Origin: Clostridia bacterium
GTDB lineage: Bacteria > Bacillota_A > Clostridia > Christensenellales > Aristaeellaceae
NCBI GenBank assembly: GCA_900754775.1
Contig: CAAEDZ010000116.1
Location: 1 to 5,892, forward strand
Direction: 5' to 3'
DNA length: 5,892 nt
Translations under genes and position numbers: made by a program
The notes under the pieces: generated by a model
Told to the model about the DNA's origin: nothing
Databases searched by the model: none
The model's input: the letters and a program-made list of their open reading frames with translations, nothing else
In this document: one piece after another, positions 1-5,823 of the stretch
Position numbering within the stretch: position 1 is the stretch's first letter
Layout of the letters: every line of letters begins with the position of its first letter

Positions 1-304
1 GCCCCAGTTCGCCCGGGGCGCGTTCGTCCGCGCGCGCGTCCAAGTCGCCCTTGCCCACGGCCACGGCCACGTCGCGCAGCGCGCCAATGTGCTCCGCCAC
101 GGGGAAGATCAGCGCCCGCAAAAGCGGGTAGAAGGCGATGGCCGCCGCGCCCAGCCCCACCAGCAGCGCCCACACAAAGGGCAGGCCGTCCTGCCCGCGC
201 CCAAAGCCGAGCAGATACACCAGCAAGGCGACGACGACCATCGTCGCTACGAAGATCGCCGTGAACAGGATCGCCCGCTTTGTCAGCGAGCCTGTCTTTT
301 TCAT
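1..304 (-). CDS. Sensor histidine kinase, N-terminal part (truncated by window edge)
   Basis: This is the membrane end of a two-component sensor kinase; only the first 101 codons are present and the gene continues beyond position 1. After a basic start (MKKTGSLTKR) there are two hydrophobic segments, about residues 11-32 and 41-62, separated by only about eight residues (GFGRGQDG). Residues about 63-101 (LRALIFPVAEHIGALRDVAVAVG, then GDLDARAD) read as a HAMP linker. The DHp histidine and the ATPase domain lie outside the window, so kinase identity rests on the HAMP-like segment and on context. The start codon overlaps the stop of the response regulator gene upstream in an ATGA arrangement, which implies translational coupling and a cognate pair. 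The very short external loop resembles intramembrane-sensing kinases of Firmicutes (BceS or LiaS type), which is an inference. The stimulus cannot be read from the sequence. Confidence 0.85.
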   Translation of the reverse strand, partial: MKKTGSLTKRAILFTAIFVATMVVVALLVYLLGFGRGQDGLPFVWALLVGLGAAAIAFYPLLRALIFPVAEHIGALRDVAVAVGKGDLDARADERAPGELG

Positions 305-996
305 GCGTTGACCTCAAAGCGGTAGCCCACGCCGTAGACCGTCTTCAGCGTCCAGGGTACATTTTCCTGCGGCAGCTTCTGGCGGATGCGCTTGATGTGC
401 GCGTCCACGGTGCGGGTGTCGCCAAAGTAGTCGTAGCCCCACACGCGCGAGAGGATCTGTTCGCGCGAGAACACCTGCCCCACGTTGGAGCAGAGCATGT
501 GCAATATCTCCACTTCCTTGGGCGTGCAGGGAATAATCTTGCCCGCGGCCTTCACCTGATAGTTTTCCAGGCTGATCTCCAATTGCGGCAGGCGGATGAT
601 GGAGCTGTCCTCATCCTGCGTCTTTTCCGAGAAGCGCCGCAGCACCGCCTTGATGCGGGCCAGCACCTCGCGGGGGCTGAAAGGTTTGACGATGTAGTCG
701 TCCGCGCCCAGTTCCAGACCGAGGATGCGGTCGATCTCCTCGCCCTTGGCCGTGAGCATGATGATGGGGATGGAGCTGGTCTGGCGGATGGTGCGGCACA
801 CGTCGATGCCCGACATGCGCGGCATCATCAGATCCAGCACCACCATATCGGGGTGCAGGCTCTCCACCATCTCCAAGGCCTGCTGCCCGTCATACGCGGA
901 CTGATGCTCGTACCCCTCAGAGCTAAGATACAGCCCCAAAGACTCATGCACCACCGGGTCGTCGTCGCAGATCAGGATCAGCGGGTACATCGCCAT
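301..996 (-). CDS. OmpR/PhoB-family response regulator transcription factor
   Basis: A full-length 231-residue DNA-binding response regulator, the usual size for the family. The receiver domain covers residues about 5-120, with the acidic pocket D11-D12-D13, the phospho-acceptor D55 in VVLDLMMP, T82 and K104 in the KPF motif. The C-terminal winged helix covers about 133-230 and has the typical segments TPKEVEIL, SREQILSRVWG, TRTVDAHIKRIRQKL and the wing VYGVGYRF. All key phosphorylation residues are intact, so it should be a working phosphorelay output. The start at 996 is preceded by the ribosome binding site GAGGTGAG about five bases upstream; M3 would place that site further away. It is transcribed from the promoter at 1041-1069 and overlaps the kinase gene by 4 bp. 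The family call is secure; the target genes are unknown. Confidence 0.97.
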   Translation of the reverse strand: MAMYPLILICDDDPVVHESLGLYLSSEGYEHQSAYDGQQALEMVESLHPDMVVLDLMMPRMSGIDVCRTIRQTSSIPIIMLTAKGEEIDRILGLELGADDYIVKPFSPREVLARIKAVLRRFSEKTQDEDSSIIRLPQLEISLENYQVKAAGKIIPCTPKEVEILHMLCSNVGQVFSREQILSRVWGYDYFGDTRTVDAHIKRIRQKLPQENVPWTLKTVYGVGYRFEVNA

Positions 997-1040
997 ATTC
1001 TCACCTCAAAAGCGCACATTTGTACGGTATTGGTACTACT

Positions 1041-1069
1041 ATTATATACATTGTCACGAAGCATTGCAA
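1041..1069 (-). promoter_or_regulatory. Sigma-A-type promoter of the two-component operon
   Basis: Read on the minus strand there is TTGCAA (1064-1069), a 17-bp spacer and a perfect TATAAT (1041-1046). The predicted transcription start is near 1034, giving a leader of about 38 bases before the response regulator ATG at 996. The region is AT-rich compared with its surroundings. A short GTAC-N7-GTAC motif (1022-1036) sits at the predicted start site and could be a binding site, but it is weak. Confidence 0.8.
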
Positions 1070-1160
1070 CGGTTGTAGAAAAGAGCCTAAATAAAATCAT
1101 ATTCGACAGCATTTTGAAGCCGAAAACGCGCCAAAAGTTGGCACGGACGCCGTTTCGGGG

Positions 1161-1193
1161 CAAAAAAACGCGGCGAAGCCCGCGCTCCGCCGC
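1161..1193 (-). terminator. Strong intrinsic terminator after the aminotransferase gene
   Basis: On the minus strand a 10-bp stem, GCGGCGGAGC paired with GCTTCGCCGC (one G-U pair), closes a 4-base loop and is followed by G and seven T residues (1162-1168). It begins 15 bases after the aminotransferase stop codon. It separates this operon from the two-component operon, which has its own promoter. Confidence 0.92.
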
Positions 1194-1208
1194 ATATCCA
1201 TGCAAAAA

Positions 1209-2477
1209 TTACCCCTTCAACTCCGGGTGCCGCTTTTCCACCACGCCGAAGGCGTCGTCGGCGATGTCCACCGCCAGGGCGATGTCCTCGTCGGTGAGGG
1301 CGGCGTTGATGAAGTGGTTGTGGTGACTGGCGAGGAACAGCCCGCGCGAGACGCACTCCGCCACCCACTCCTGATGCAGCATCAAGCTGTCGTCGTTGGC
1401 GATGCGCAGGTAGAACAGCGCCGGCTCGCCGGACACCACCAGATCGAATCCGTGCGCCCTGGCTGCCTCCCTGAAGCCGTCGGTCAGCTTCGTGCCCAGC
1501 CTGCGGAACAGCGCGGGCGTATCCAGCCGCTTCATCTTGTCCAGACAGGCGATACAGGCGGCGAACGGCTCCGCGCTCATCCAGTACGAGCCGGTGAACG
1601 ACAGGGAAGCCGCCGTGGCCTTGAACTCCTCGCGCCCGCAGACGGCGGACATGTTGTAGCCGTTGGCCAGCGCCTTGCAGAAGCAGATGAGGTCGGCCTT
1701 GAAGCCGTAGTAGTGGTCGGAACCGGCCAGATCGAGGCGGAAACCGGCGCGCACGTCGTCGATGATGAGCAGCATGTGGTGTTTGTCGCAGAACTCGCGC
1801 ACGCCCTGCCAGTATTCCTTCGAGGCCACGCGGTTGTCAAAGAAGTTCCCGTGGTCGTAGGGCTGGGCGATGAGCGCCGCCACGTCGCCATTGCAAGCGT
1901 CGTAGGCCTTTTCCATGGCCTCCATGTCGAACCACGGAAGCACCACGTTGTGGGCTACGTCCTCGGGCAGTATGCCGGGGTAGTCGGCGCGCATCGCCCA
2001 GGGGTCGTTGCCGTGGTAGTAGTTGCGAAGGAAAAAGATTTTGCGCTTGCCCGTGTGCGCGCGGGAGAGCATGACGCTGAAGGTGGTGGCGTCGGTGCCG
2101 TTTTTCATGAAGAACGCCCAGTCCGCCATGGCCACGGTGTCCACCAGCTTTTCGGCGCACTCCACCATCTTGTAGGAAGGCGCGGTGGTGCAGTTGGCGA
2201 TGGAGAGCTGTTCGATGGCGGCTTTGTCCACGTCCGGGTCGCTATACCCCAGCACATTCGGGCCGTAGGCGCACATGAAGTCCAGATAGCGGTTGCCGTC
2301 CATGTCCCAGAAATACGTCCCCTTGGCCTTGGAGGCGATCAGCGGCCACTTGTTGAGCGGCAAAAACAGGCCCTCCGACGGCCCGAGGTGGCCGTAGACG
2401 CCGGCGGGGATGACGGTGCGGGCGCGGTCAAACCATTCGTGGCTTTTAGCGTGGCTGTATTCAGGGTATTTCGACAT
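1209..2477 (-). CDS. Class III PLP-dependent aminotransferase, glutamate-1-semialdehyde-aminomutase-like
   Basis: A complete 422-residue fold-type I PLP enzyme of the class III group. The N-terminal half follows the GSAM pattern: an FDRARTVIPAGV segment (about 16-27), YFWDMDGNRYLDF (55-67), and the phosphate-loop-like NGTDATTFS (126-134). The cofactor aspartate is D240 in LIIDDVRAGFR, and the Schiff-base lysine is K268 in CKALANGY. SFTGSYWMSAEP (293-304) matches the segment reaching the partner subunit's active site. These residues being present, it should be catalytically active as a transaminase or aminomutase; the substrate cannot be read. It is probably not the heme-pathway HemL, because the lysine region is CKALANGY rather than the GKIIGGG type and no heme genes are nearby. 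GAGGAGG (2486-2492) precedes the start and overlaps the TGA of the upstream gene, so the two are translationally coupled. It is the last gene of its operon. Confidence 0.92.
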   Translation of the reverse strand: MSKYPEYSHAKSHEWFDRARTVIPAGVYGHLGPSEGLFLPLNKWPLIASKAKGTYFWDMDGNRYLDFMCAYGPNVLGYSDPDVDKAAIEQLSIANCTTAPSYKMVECAEKLVDTVAMADWAFFMKNGTDATTFSVMLSRAHTGKRKIFFLRNYYHGNDPWAMRADYPGILPEDVAHNVVLPWFDMEAMEKAYDACNGDVAALIAQPYDHGNFFDNRVASKEYWQGVREFCDKHHMLLIIDDVRAGFRLDLAGSDHYYGFKADLICFCKALANGYNMSAVCGREEFKATAASLSFTGSYWMSAEPFAACIACLDKMKRLDTPALFRRLGTKLTDGFREAARAHGFDLVVSGEPALFYLRIANDDSLMLHQEWVAECVSRGLFLASHHNHFINAALTDEDIALAVDIADDAFGVVEKRHPELKG

Positions 2478-2490
2478 GCGCTCGTCCTCC

Positions 2491-3255
2491 TCAGGCCAGA
2501 TACAGGGAGACCCTGTCCAAAATGCGATTTAAGTTGTCGGCCATGGAGATCATGCCCGATAAGTAGATGGTGCCGCGGCACATCTCGTCCAGCGTCGAGG
2601 CCGTGCCGGTGAACAGCCCGTGCGCCAGGTCGATGTCGGCAAATTCCATGATGACGCGCGGCTTTTCGCTGGGCTGCTTGATGGTGGTGAAGTGATGGTC
2701 TTTTACACGGATGGTCAGTTTGACTGCGTCTTTGATGCCCAGAGACACGTCCCCGTCCACCGTGTACGAGGCAGACAGTTTGGAAATGGGGTCGTTGTTG
2801 GCCAGCGCCGAGATCGCCCCGGCCACGGTGTACATGGTGAGTATGGTGCTTTCCTCAAAGAACGCCCGCTCGCGCATGGCCTCCTCGGAGGGGCGCAGAA
2901 GTTCGGTCAGGCGGTTCGTGAGCTTTGTAAACGGCCCCAGCAGGAACGAGAGCAGCTGCACCGCGCCCTTCACCGGCAGGCCGGGCTTGGAATGGTCGAT
3001 AAGGTCGTTGAACTTTTCCGGCGAGGCAAAGCGCATCTTGCAGGTGCAGCCCTCGCTACCCTCCGTCATACGGCAGCCCTCGCGCGTGAAGTGGAAGGTG
3101 CAGCAGGGGCCGCCCTTCACCTCCAGACAAAGCGACACGGGCTTTTTCAGCCCCGCGAGGATCTCCTTCGCCTTGCCGTCCAGCGCGCAGAGATTCTCCA
3201 GCGTCCCCAGCACGCCGTACATATTCACATAGGCCATCGCCCGCGCATCCTTCAT
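2491..3255 (-). CDS. SCP2-like, cysteine-rich protein of unknown function
   Basis: A 254-residue soluble protein without a signal peptide or clear membrane helix. I do not recognise a named gene. Two stretches resemble SCP2 (sterol-carrier-like) modules: about 30-115, with FASPEKFNDLIDHSKPGLPVKG, and about 160-254, with the strand-rich VSLGIKDAVKLTIRVKD and the end FADIDLAHGLFTGTASTLDE. These modules usually bind lipid-like or hydrophobic ligands, so a binding rather than catalytic role is inferred. Residues 43-72 carry six cysteines (C43, C51, C52, C61, C70, C72), possibly a metal or redox site. The frame is open upstream, but M at 3255 is chosen because GGGGAGG lies 7 bases before it and the promoter starts transcription near 3280. 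It is the first gene of a two-gene operon with the aminotransferase, suggesting it may carry or present that enzyme's substrate. SCP2 assignment is moderate. Confidence 0.8.
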   Translation of the reverse strand: MKDARAMAYVNMYGVLGTLENLCALDGKAKEILAGLKKPVSLCLEVKGGPCCTFHFTREGCRMTEGSEGCTCKMRFASPEKFNDLIDHSKPGLPVKGAVQLLSFLLGPFTKLTNRLTELLRPSEEAMRERAFFEESTILTMYTVAGAISALANNDPISKLSASYTVDGDVSLGIKDAVKLTIRVKDHHFTTIKQPSEKPRVIMEFADIDLAHGLFTGTASTLDEMCRGTIYLSGMISMADNLNRILDRVSLYLA

Positions 3256-3271
3256 GGCGCAACCTCCCCAG

Positions 3272-4150
3272 TCATATACTGAAACCAGTATAGCACAAAC
3301 ATGTAAAGAACGGAAGGGGAAAGGGCGGCAAAACGGCGGCGAAGCCCAGCCCCGCCGCCGCAAAGAAATTCGTCCACAGCGCGAACGCGCCGCCTTTTTC
3401 CACATACACGCCGCCGGCATACGTCACCAGCGCCGTCAGACAGTGGCTGCCGCCGGCCTCGACCTTTAACACATAGCCCTCCGCGCCGTCCGCCTCGCCG
3501 ATCCCCGTCAGCGCGATGTGCCGCACCGCGCCGTCGTTGTCCGTACCCGCCACCAGATAGGCGTAGACGATCTGCGCCGCATCCGCTCCGGAGATGTTCT
3601 CGCCCGCGTCGCCCATCATCTGGCGCGCGTCCTCGAAGGTGTAGCCGCTTGTGTACCAGCCGGCGAAATTGCCGTTGTAGCAAGCGCCCGCGGGCAGGCT
3701 CCAATAGGGCGTGCTCTCAAGGTGCAGCCCCGCGCCCGAAGGCGTAGCGAAAAACACCTTCTCAACGCCGAGGTTTTCCCGCAACGTCCAATAGGCGCTG
3801 TCGAGCATGAACTGCAGGGTCGAATCAAAGTCGTAAAAGGTAAGGTCGAGGCTCTCCACGCGCATGGGCGCGCTTTCGGGGCGCAAAAGCGTGGCACCGT
3901 CCGACCAAATGACGGTGACGCTGTCTCCCTCGACCGCAGCGCTGTCGCAGGCAAAGTCGTGCTTCGTGACGGCGCTCAACCCTTTGAGCAGCGCTTCGGC
4001 GGTCAGTTCGCCCGTGTACGCGAGCGGGTATTGCCCGACCTCCTCGCCGTAGGCGAACACATGGAGCGTGGCGGTCGTTTCCGCCTCCGCCAGCGCACAG
4101 GCAGGCAGGGCAAGGCACAATGTCATCAACAAAACAAGCAATTTCTTCAT
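3272..4150 (-). CDS. Exported or lipid-anchored protein of unknown function, weakly GerMN-like
   Basis: A 292-residue protein beginning with a clear signal sequence (MKK, then a hydrophobic core to about residue 17). Processing could be after A21 (ALA/E), or at C18 if LPAC acts as a lipobox, which would make it a lipoprotein; proline before the alanine is unusual for that. The segment about 47-140 (ALLKGLSAV, DSVTVIWSDG, TLQFMLDSAYWTLRENLGVEKVFFAT) has the pattern of GerMN domains of spore germination and envelope proteins, but this is by eye only. Residues about 141-255 show no family I recognise. The last 30 or so residues are hydrophobic and proline-rich (LPPFPLPFF) without a basic tail, and are encoded by a terminator-like hairpin and a downstream promoter, so the true C-terminus is doubtful. 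A GAGGG site lies 9 bases before the start. It follows pncB by 87 bp without a terminator, so co-transcription is likely. Confidence 0.8.
   Translation of the reverse strand: MKKLLVLLMTLCLALPACALAEAETTATLHVFAYGEEVGQYPLAYTGELTAEALLKGLSAVTKHDFACDSAAVEGDSVTVIWSDGATLLRPESAPMRVESLDLTFYDFDSTLQFMLDSAYWTLRENLGVEKVFFATPSGAGLHLESTPYWSLPAGACYNGNFAGWYTSGYTFEDARQMMGDAGENISGADAAQIVYAYLVAGTDNDGAVRHIALTGIGEADGAEGYVLKVEAGGSHCLTALVTYAGGVYVEKGGAFALWTNFFAAAGLGFAAVLPPFPLPFFTCLCYTGFSI
3275..3292. promoter_or_regulatory. Candidate operator: perfect inverted repeat over the SCP2-like gene promoter
   Basis: TATACTG, AAAC, CAGTATA form a perfect 7-bp inverted repeat with a 4-bp centre, 18 bp in all. It covers the whole -10 box of the promoter reading left and the predicted start point near 3280. 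A dimeric repressor bound here would block RNA polymerase. The arms are AT-rich in a GC-rich window. It also encodes the last codons of the exported protein gene. The regulator is unknown. Confidence 0.55.
3287..3295 (-). promoter_or_regulatory. Extended -10 promoter of the SCP2-like/aminotransferase operon
   Basis: On the minus strand the sequence reads TGC TATACT, matching the extended -10 pattern TGnTATAAT at all but one base. No good -35 box lies 16-18 bp upstream; the nearest is TTCCGT. This fits an extended -10 promoter. The predicted start is near 3280, leaving a leader of about 25 bases that contains the ribosome binding site GGGGAGG (3263-3269). The promoter lies inside the 3' end of the upstream coding region. 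Confidence 0.6.
3330..3360 (-). terminator. Terminator-like hairpin inside the 3' end of the exported-protein gene
   Basis: On the minus strand CGGCGGCGGGGC pairs with GCTTCGCCGCCG (12 bp, two G-U pairs) around a 3-base loop, followed at once by TTTT (3330-3333). The T tract is short, so termination may be partial. It shares a 12-base arm, GGGCTTCGCCGC, with the strong terminator at 1161-1193. It lies about 35 bp before the promoter of the next operon, which is where a terminator would be expected, but the open reading frame runs through it. Confidence 0.5.
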
Positions 4151-4168
4151 CCGGGCATCCCTCGCTTT

Positions 4169-4208
4169 CGTCCATTTCGCGGGTCTTTCCCCGCGCTTTC
4201 CTTGGACG
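4169..4208 (-). other. Two-tier hairpin in the pncB to exported-protein spacer
   Basis: An outer perfect 6-bp stem (4169-4174 with 4203-4208, CGTCCA/TGGACG) encloses an inner perfect 6-bp stem (4178-4183 with 4190-4195, CGCGGG/CCCGCG). An asymmetric internal loop of 3 and 7 bases separates them, and the terminal loop has 6 bases. No T tract follows on either strand, so it is not a typical terminator. It ends about five bases before the ribosome binding site of the exported-protein gene and could affect mRNA stability, processing or translation of the second cistron. Confidence 0.45.
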
Positions 4209-4237
4209 CGCGCCGCCCGGGCGCGGTTCCATCGCCG

Positions 4238-5689
4238 CTATCCGCGCGCCTTGTCGAGCATGCTCATCTTCAGTTCGTACATGCGCGGGCTCATGTCCAC
4301 ATAGTGTACGTGCGGGTTTTCAAAGCGCTGCTCCTCCTCCCACACCTGCGCGGAAAGCTGCCGCTGCACGTAGGCGCGCACCTCGTTAAGAGGCTCGGGC
4401 TGATACATGAGCTTTCCGCCCTTGAACACGCACACCTGCATGTCCTCAAAGCGGCAGTTCTCAAAGTGACGGATGCGCCACGGTCGCACGGGATCGACGA
4501 AGCGGTACGGCTCCGCGCCCGGCAGCGGTTCCTCCGCCAGCGTCAGAAGGTCGGCCACGCTCTTGCCGTGCTGGTCGTAGACGCGCAACAGCCGCTTGAG
4601 GCCGGGGTTGGTGACCTTTTCCACGTTTTCGGAAATCTTGATGCGCGGCACGAAGCGGCCGTCTTCCTCCACGGCCACCAGCTTGTACACCGCGCCGAAC
4701 ACCGGCTCGCTGCGCGCGGTGATCAGCCGTTCGCCCACGCCGAAGATGTCGATCTTCGCCCCCTGACTGAGCAGGGAGGAGATGGTCATCTCGTCCAGAC
4801 TGTTGGAGGCGACGATCTTGCAGTCCGTCAGCCCCGCCTCGTCGAGCATGGCGCGGGATTTCTTGGAAAGGTAGGCCAGATCGCCGCTGTCCAGACGGAT
4901 GCCCCTGAGCCGCTTGCCCATCGGCTCCAGCACCTCTTTGGCCACGCGGATGGCGTTGGGCACGCCGCTTTCCAGCACGTCGTAGGTGTCCACCAACAGC
5001 GTGCAGCCGTCGGGATAGGCGCGGGCGTACTTTTCAAAGGCCGTGTACTCGTCCGGGTAGAACATCACCCAGGAGTGCGCCATCGTCCCGGAAACGGGGA
5101 TATTGAACATCTGCCCGGCCAGCACCGTGGCGGTGGAATCCACGCCGCCGATGTAGGAGGCGCGCGCGCCGTAGACGGCGGAGTCTATGTTGTGGGCGCG
5201 GCGGGCGCCGAAATCGCTGACCACGCGCCCCTGCGCCGCGCGCACGATGCGGTTGGCCTTGGTGGCGATCAGCGACTGGTGGTTGATCTCCAGCAAAATG
5301 GCCGTTTCGACGATCTGCGCCTCGATCAGCGGCGCGACCACCGTCACCACCGGCGTGTTGGGATACATCACCGTGCCCTCGCGCAGCGCATAGAGGTCGC
5401 CGGTGAAGCGGAAATGGCGCAGGTAGTCGAGGAAGCCCTCGTCAAAGATGCCCTGTGCGCGCAAAAAGGCTATGTCGTCCTCGGTAAAGTGCAGGCTGCG
5501 GATGTACTCCACCACCTGCGCCAGCCCCGCGAAGATGGCGAAGCCGCCGTTGTCGGGGTTTTTGCGGTAAAACACGTCGAACGCGACCCGCGCGTCGCTC
5601 ACCCCGTCGCGGAAATAGCCGTTGGACATGGTCAACTCGTAAAAGTCCATCACCATGGAAAGGTTTCGCTCCCGGTGCTGCTCGAACAT
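4238..5689 (-). CDS. pncB: Nicotinate phosphoribosyltransferase
   Basis: This 483-residue cytosolic enzyme joins nicotinate and PRPP to give nicotinate mononucleotide, coupled to ATP hydrolysis, the entry step of NAD salvage (Preiss-Handler pathway). Diagnostic segments in order: MDFYELTMSNGYF (14-26) at the N-terminus, GARRAHNIDSA (161-171), GTMAHSWVM (201-209) with H205 as the histidine phosphorylated in this family, RLDSGDLAYLSKKSR (265-279), ASNSLDE (294-300) and FGVGERL (316-322). Length fits the longer bacterial form. The start at 5689 is supported by GGGGGA six bases upstream; a later M12 or M14 lacks a good site. The C-terminal region after about 405 keeps cysteines (C412, C420) but I cannot say whether they bind metal. 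It has its own promoter, divergent from the metallohydrolase gene, and is followed by the exported-protein gene, which has no obvious NAD link. Confidence 0.97.
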   Translation of the reverse strand: MFEQHRERNLSMVMDFYELTMSNGYFRDGVSDARVAFDVFYRKNPDNGGFAIFAGLAQVVEYIRSLHFTEDDIAFLRAQGIFDEGFLDYLRHFRFTGDLYALREGTVMYPNTPVVTVVAPLIEAQIVETAILLEINHQSLIATKANRIVRAAQGRVVSDFGARRAHNIDSAVYGARASYIGGVDSTATVLAGQMFNIPVSGTMAHSWVMFYPDEYTAFEKYARAYPDGCTLLVDTYDVLESGVPNAIRVAKEVLEPMGKRLRGIRLDSGDLAYLSKKSRAMLDEAGLTDCKIVASNSLDEMTISSLLSQGAKIDIFGVGERLITARSEPVFGAVYKLVAVEEDGRFVPRIKISENVEKVTNPGLKRLLRVYDQHGKSVADLLTLAEEPLPGAEPYRFVDPVRPWRIRHFENCRFEDMQVCVFKGGKLMYQPEPLNEVRAYVQRQLSAQVWEEEQRFENPHVHYVDMSPRMYELKMSMLDKARG

Positions 5690-5721
5690 AACGCATCCCC
5701 CGCAAGTGTATCGTTTGTAAG

Positions 5722-5750
5722 ATTATAGCACGTTCCGGGCGCAGTGAAAA
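5722..5750 (-). promoter_or_regulatory. Promoter of pncB
   Basis: On the minus strand there is TTTTCA (5745-5750), a 17-bp spacer and TATAAT (5722-5727), with the TGC just before it forming an extended -10. The predicted start is near 5715, giving a leader of about 25 bases. That is too short for a riboswitch, so any NAD-dependent control would have to act through a DNA-binding repressor; I could not identify an operator. Confidence 0.8.
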
Positions 5751-5773
5751 GCGCAAAAAGATAAAATCCCGCC

Positions 5774-5802
5774 TTGCCAGCGCCGCAAAACGCCGCTATA
5801 AT
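5774..5802 (+). promoter_or_regulatory. Promoter of the plus-strand metallohydrolase gene
   Basis: TTGCCA (5774-5779), a 17-bp spacer and TATAAT (5797-5802) give a near-consensus sigma-A promoter. Transcription should begin near 5809, which coincides with the ribosome binding site AAGGAG (5809-5814). The leader would then be only about 15 bases. It is divergent from the pncB promoter, with 23 bp between the two -35 boxes. Confidence 0.8.
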
Positions 5803-5823
5803 GAAAGAAAGGAGCGTGAACAT

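Larger units (their letters stand above)
997..1208. other. Intergenic region between the aminotransferase and the response regulator
   Basis: This 212-bp spacer holds the intrinsic terminator of the aminotransferase operon (1161-1193) and the promoter of the two-component operon (1041-1069). Between them, 1130-1142 forms a small perfect inverted repeat (GCCAA, 3-base loop, TTGGC), possibly a weak secondary hairpin. About 1047-1128 is AT-rich, and I see no gene in it on either strand. Confidence 0.7.

Noticed and set aside
1022..1036. GTAC-N7-GTAC motif at the start point of the two-component promoter as an operator
   Set aside because: Each arm is a 4-base self-palindrome, so the symmetry is easily produced by chance.
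1130..1142. Small hairpin GCCAA-AAG-TTGGC as a second terminator
   Set aside because: The stem is only 5 bp and neither side has a continuous T tract immediately next to it.
280..1326. A 348-codon open frame on the plus strand across the response regulator
   Set aside because: It runs antisense through the response regulator, its promoter and the terminator, and has no domain logic.
1209..2477. Annotation as hemL (glutamate-1-semialdehyde aminomutase of heme synthesis)
   Set aside because: The fold and N-terminal motifs agree, but the lysine region and the partner-subunit segment differ from HemL, and no tetrapyrrole genes are nearby.
1200..2612. A 470-codon open frame on the plus strand opposite the aminotransferase
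   Set aside because: It mirrors the aminotransferase gene, has biased composition and no motifs, and has no good ribosome binding site.
3256..3420. N-terminal extension of the SCP2-like protein by 55 codons
   Set aside because: The extension is basic, low in conservation signals and lies upstream of the promoter and the strong ribosome binding site, so the start at 3255 is much better supported.
5690..5721. NAD-sensing riboswitch or repressor site before pncB
   Set aside because: The predicted leader is only about 25 bases and I find no convincing inverted repeat in it.
3518..5728. A 736-codon open frame on the plus strand opposite pncB and the exported-protein gene
   Set aside because: Its translation is rich in His, Val, Arg, Ala and Gly with no recognisable domain, while the minus strand encodes well-conserved pncB motifs. 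It is an antisense shadow caused by high GC.
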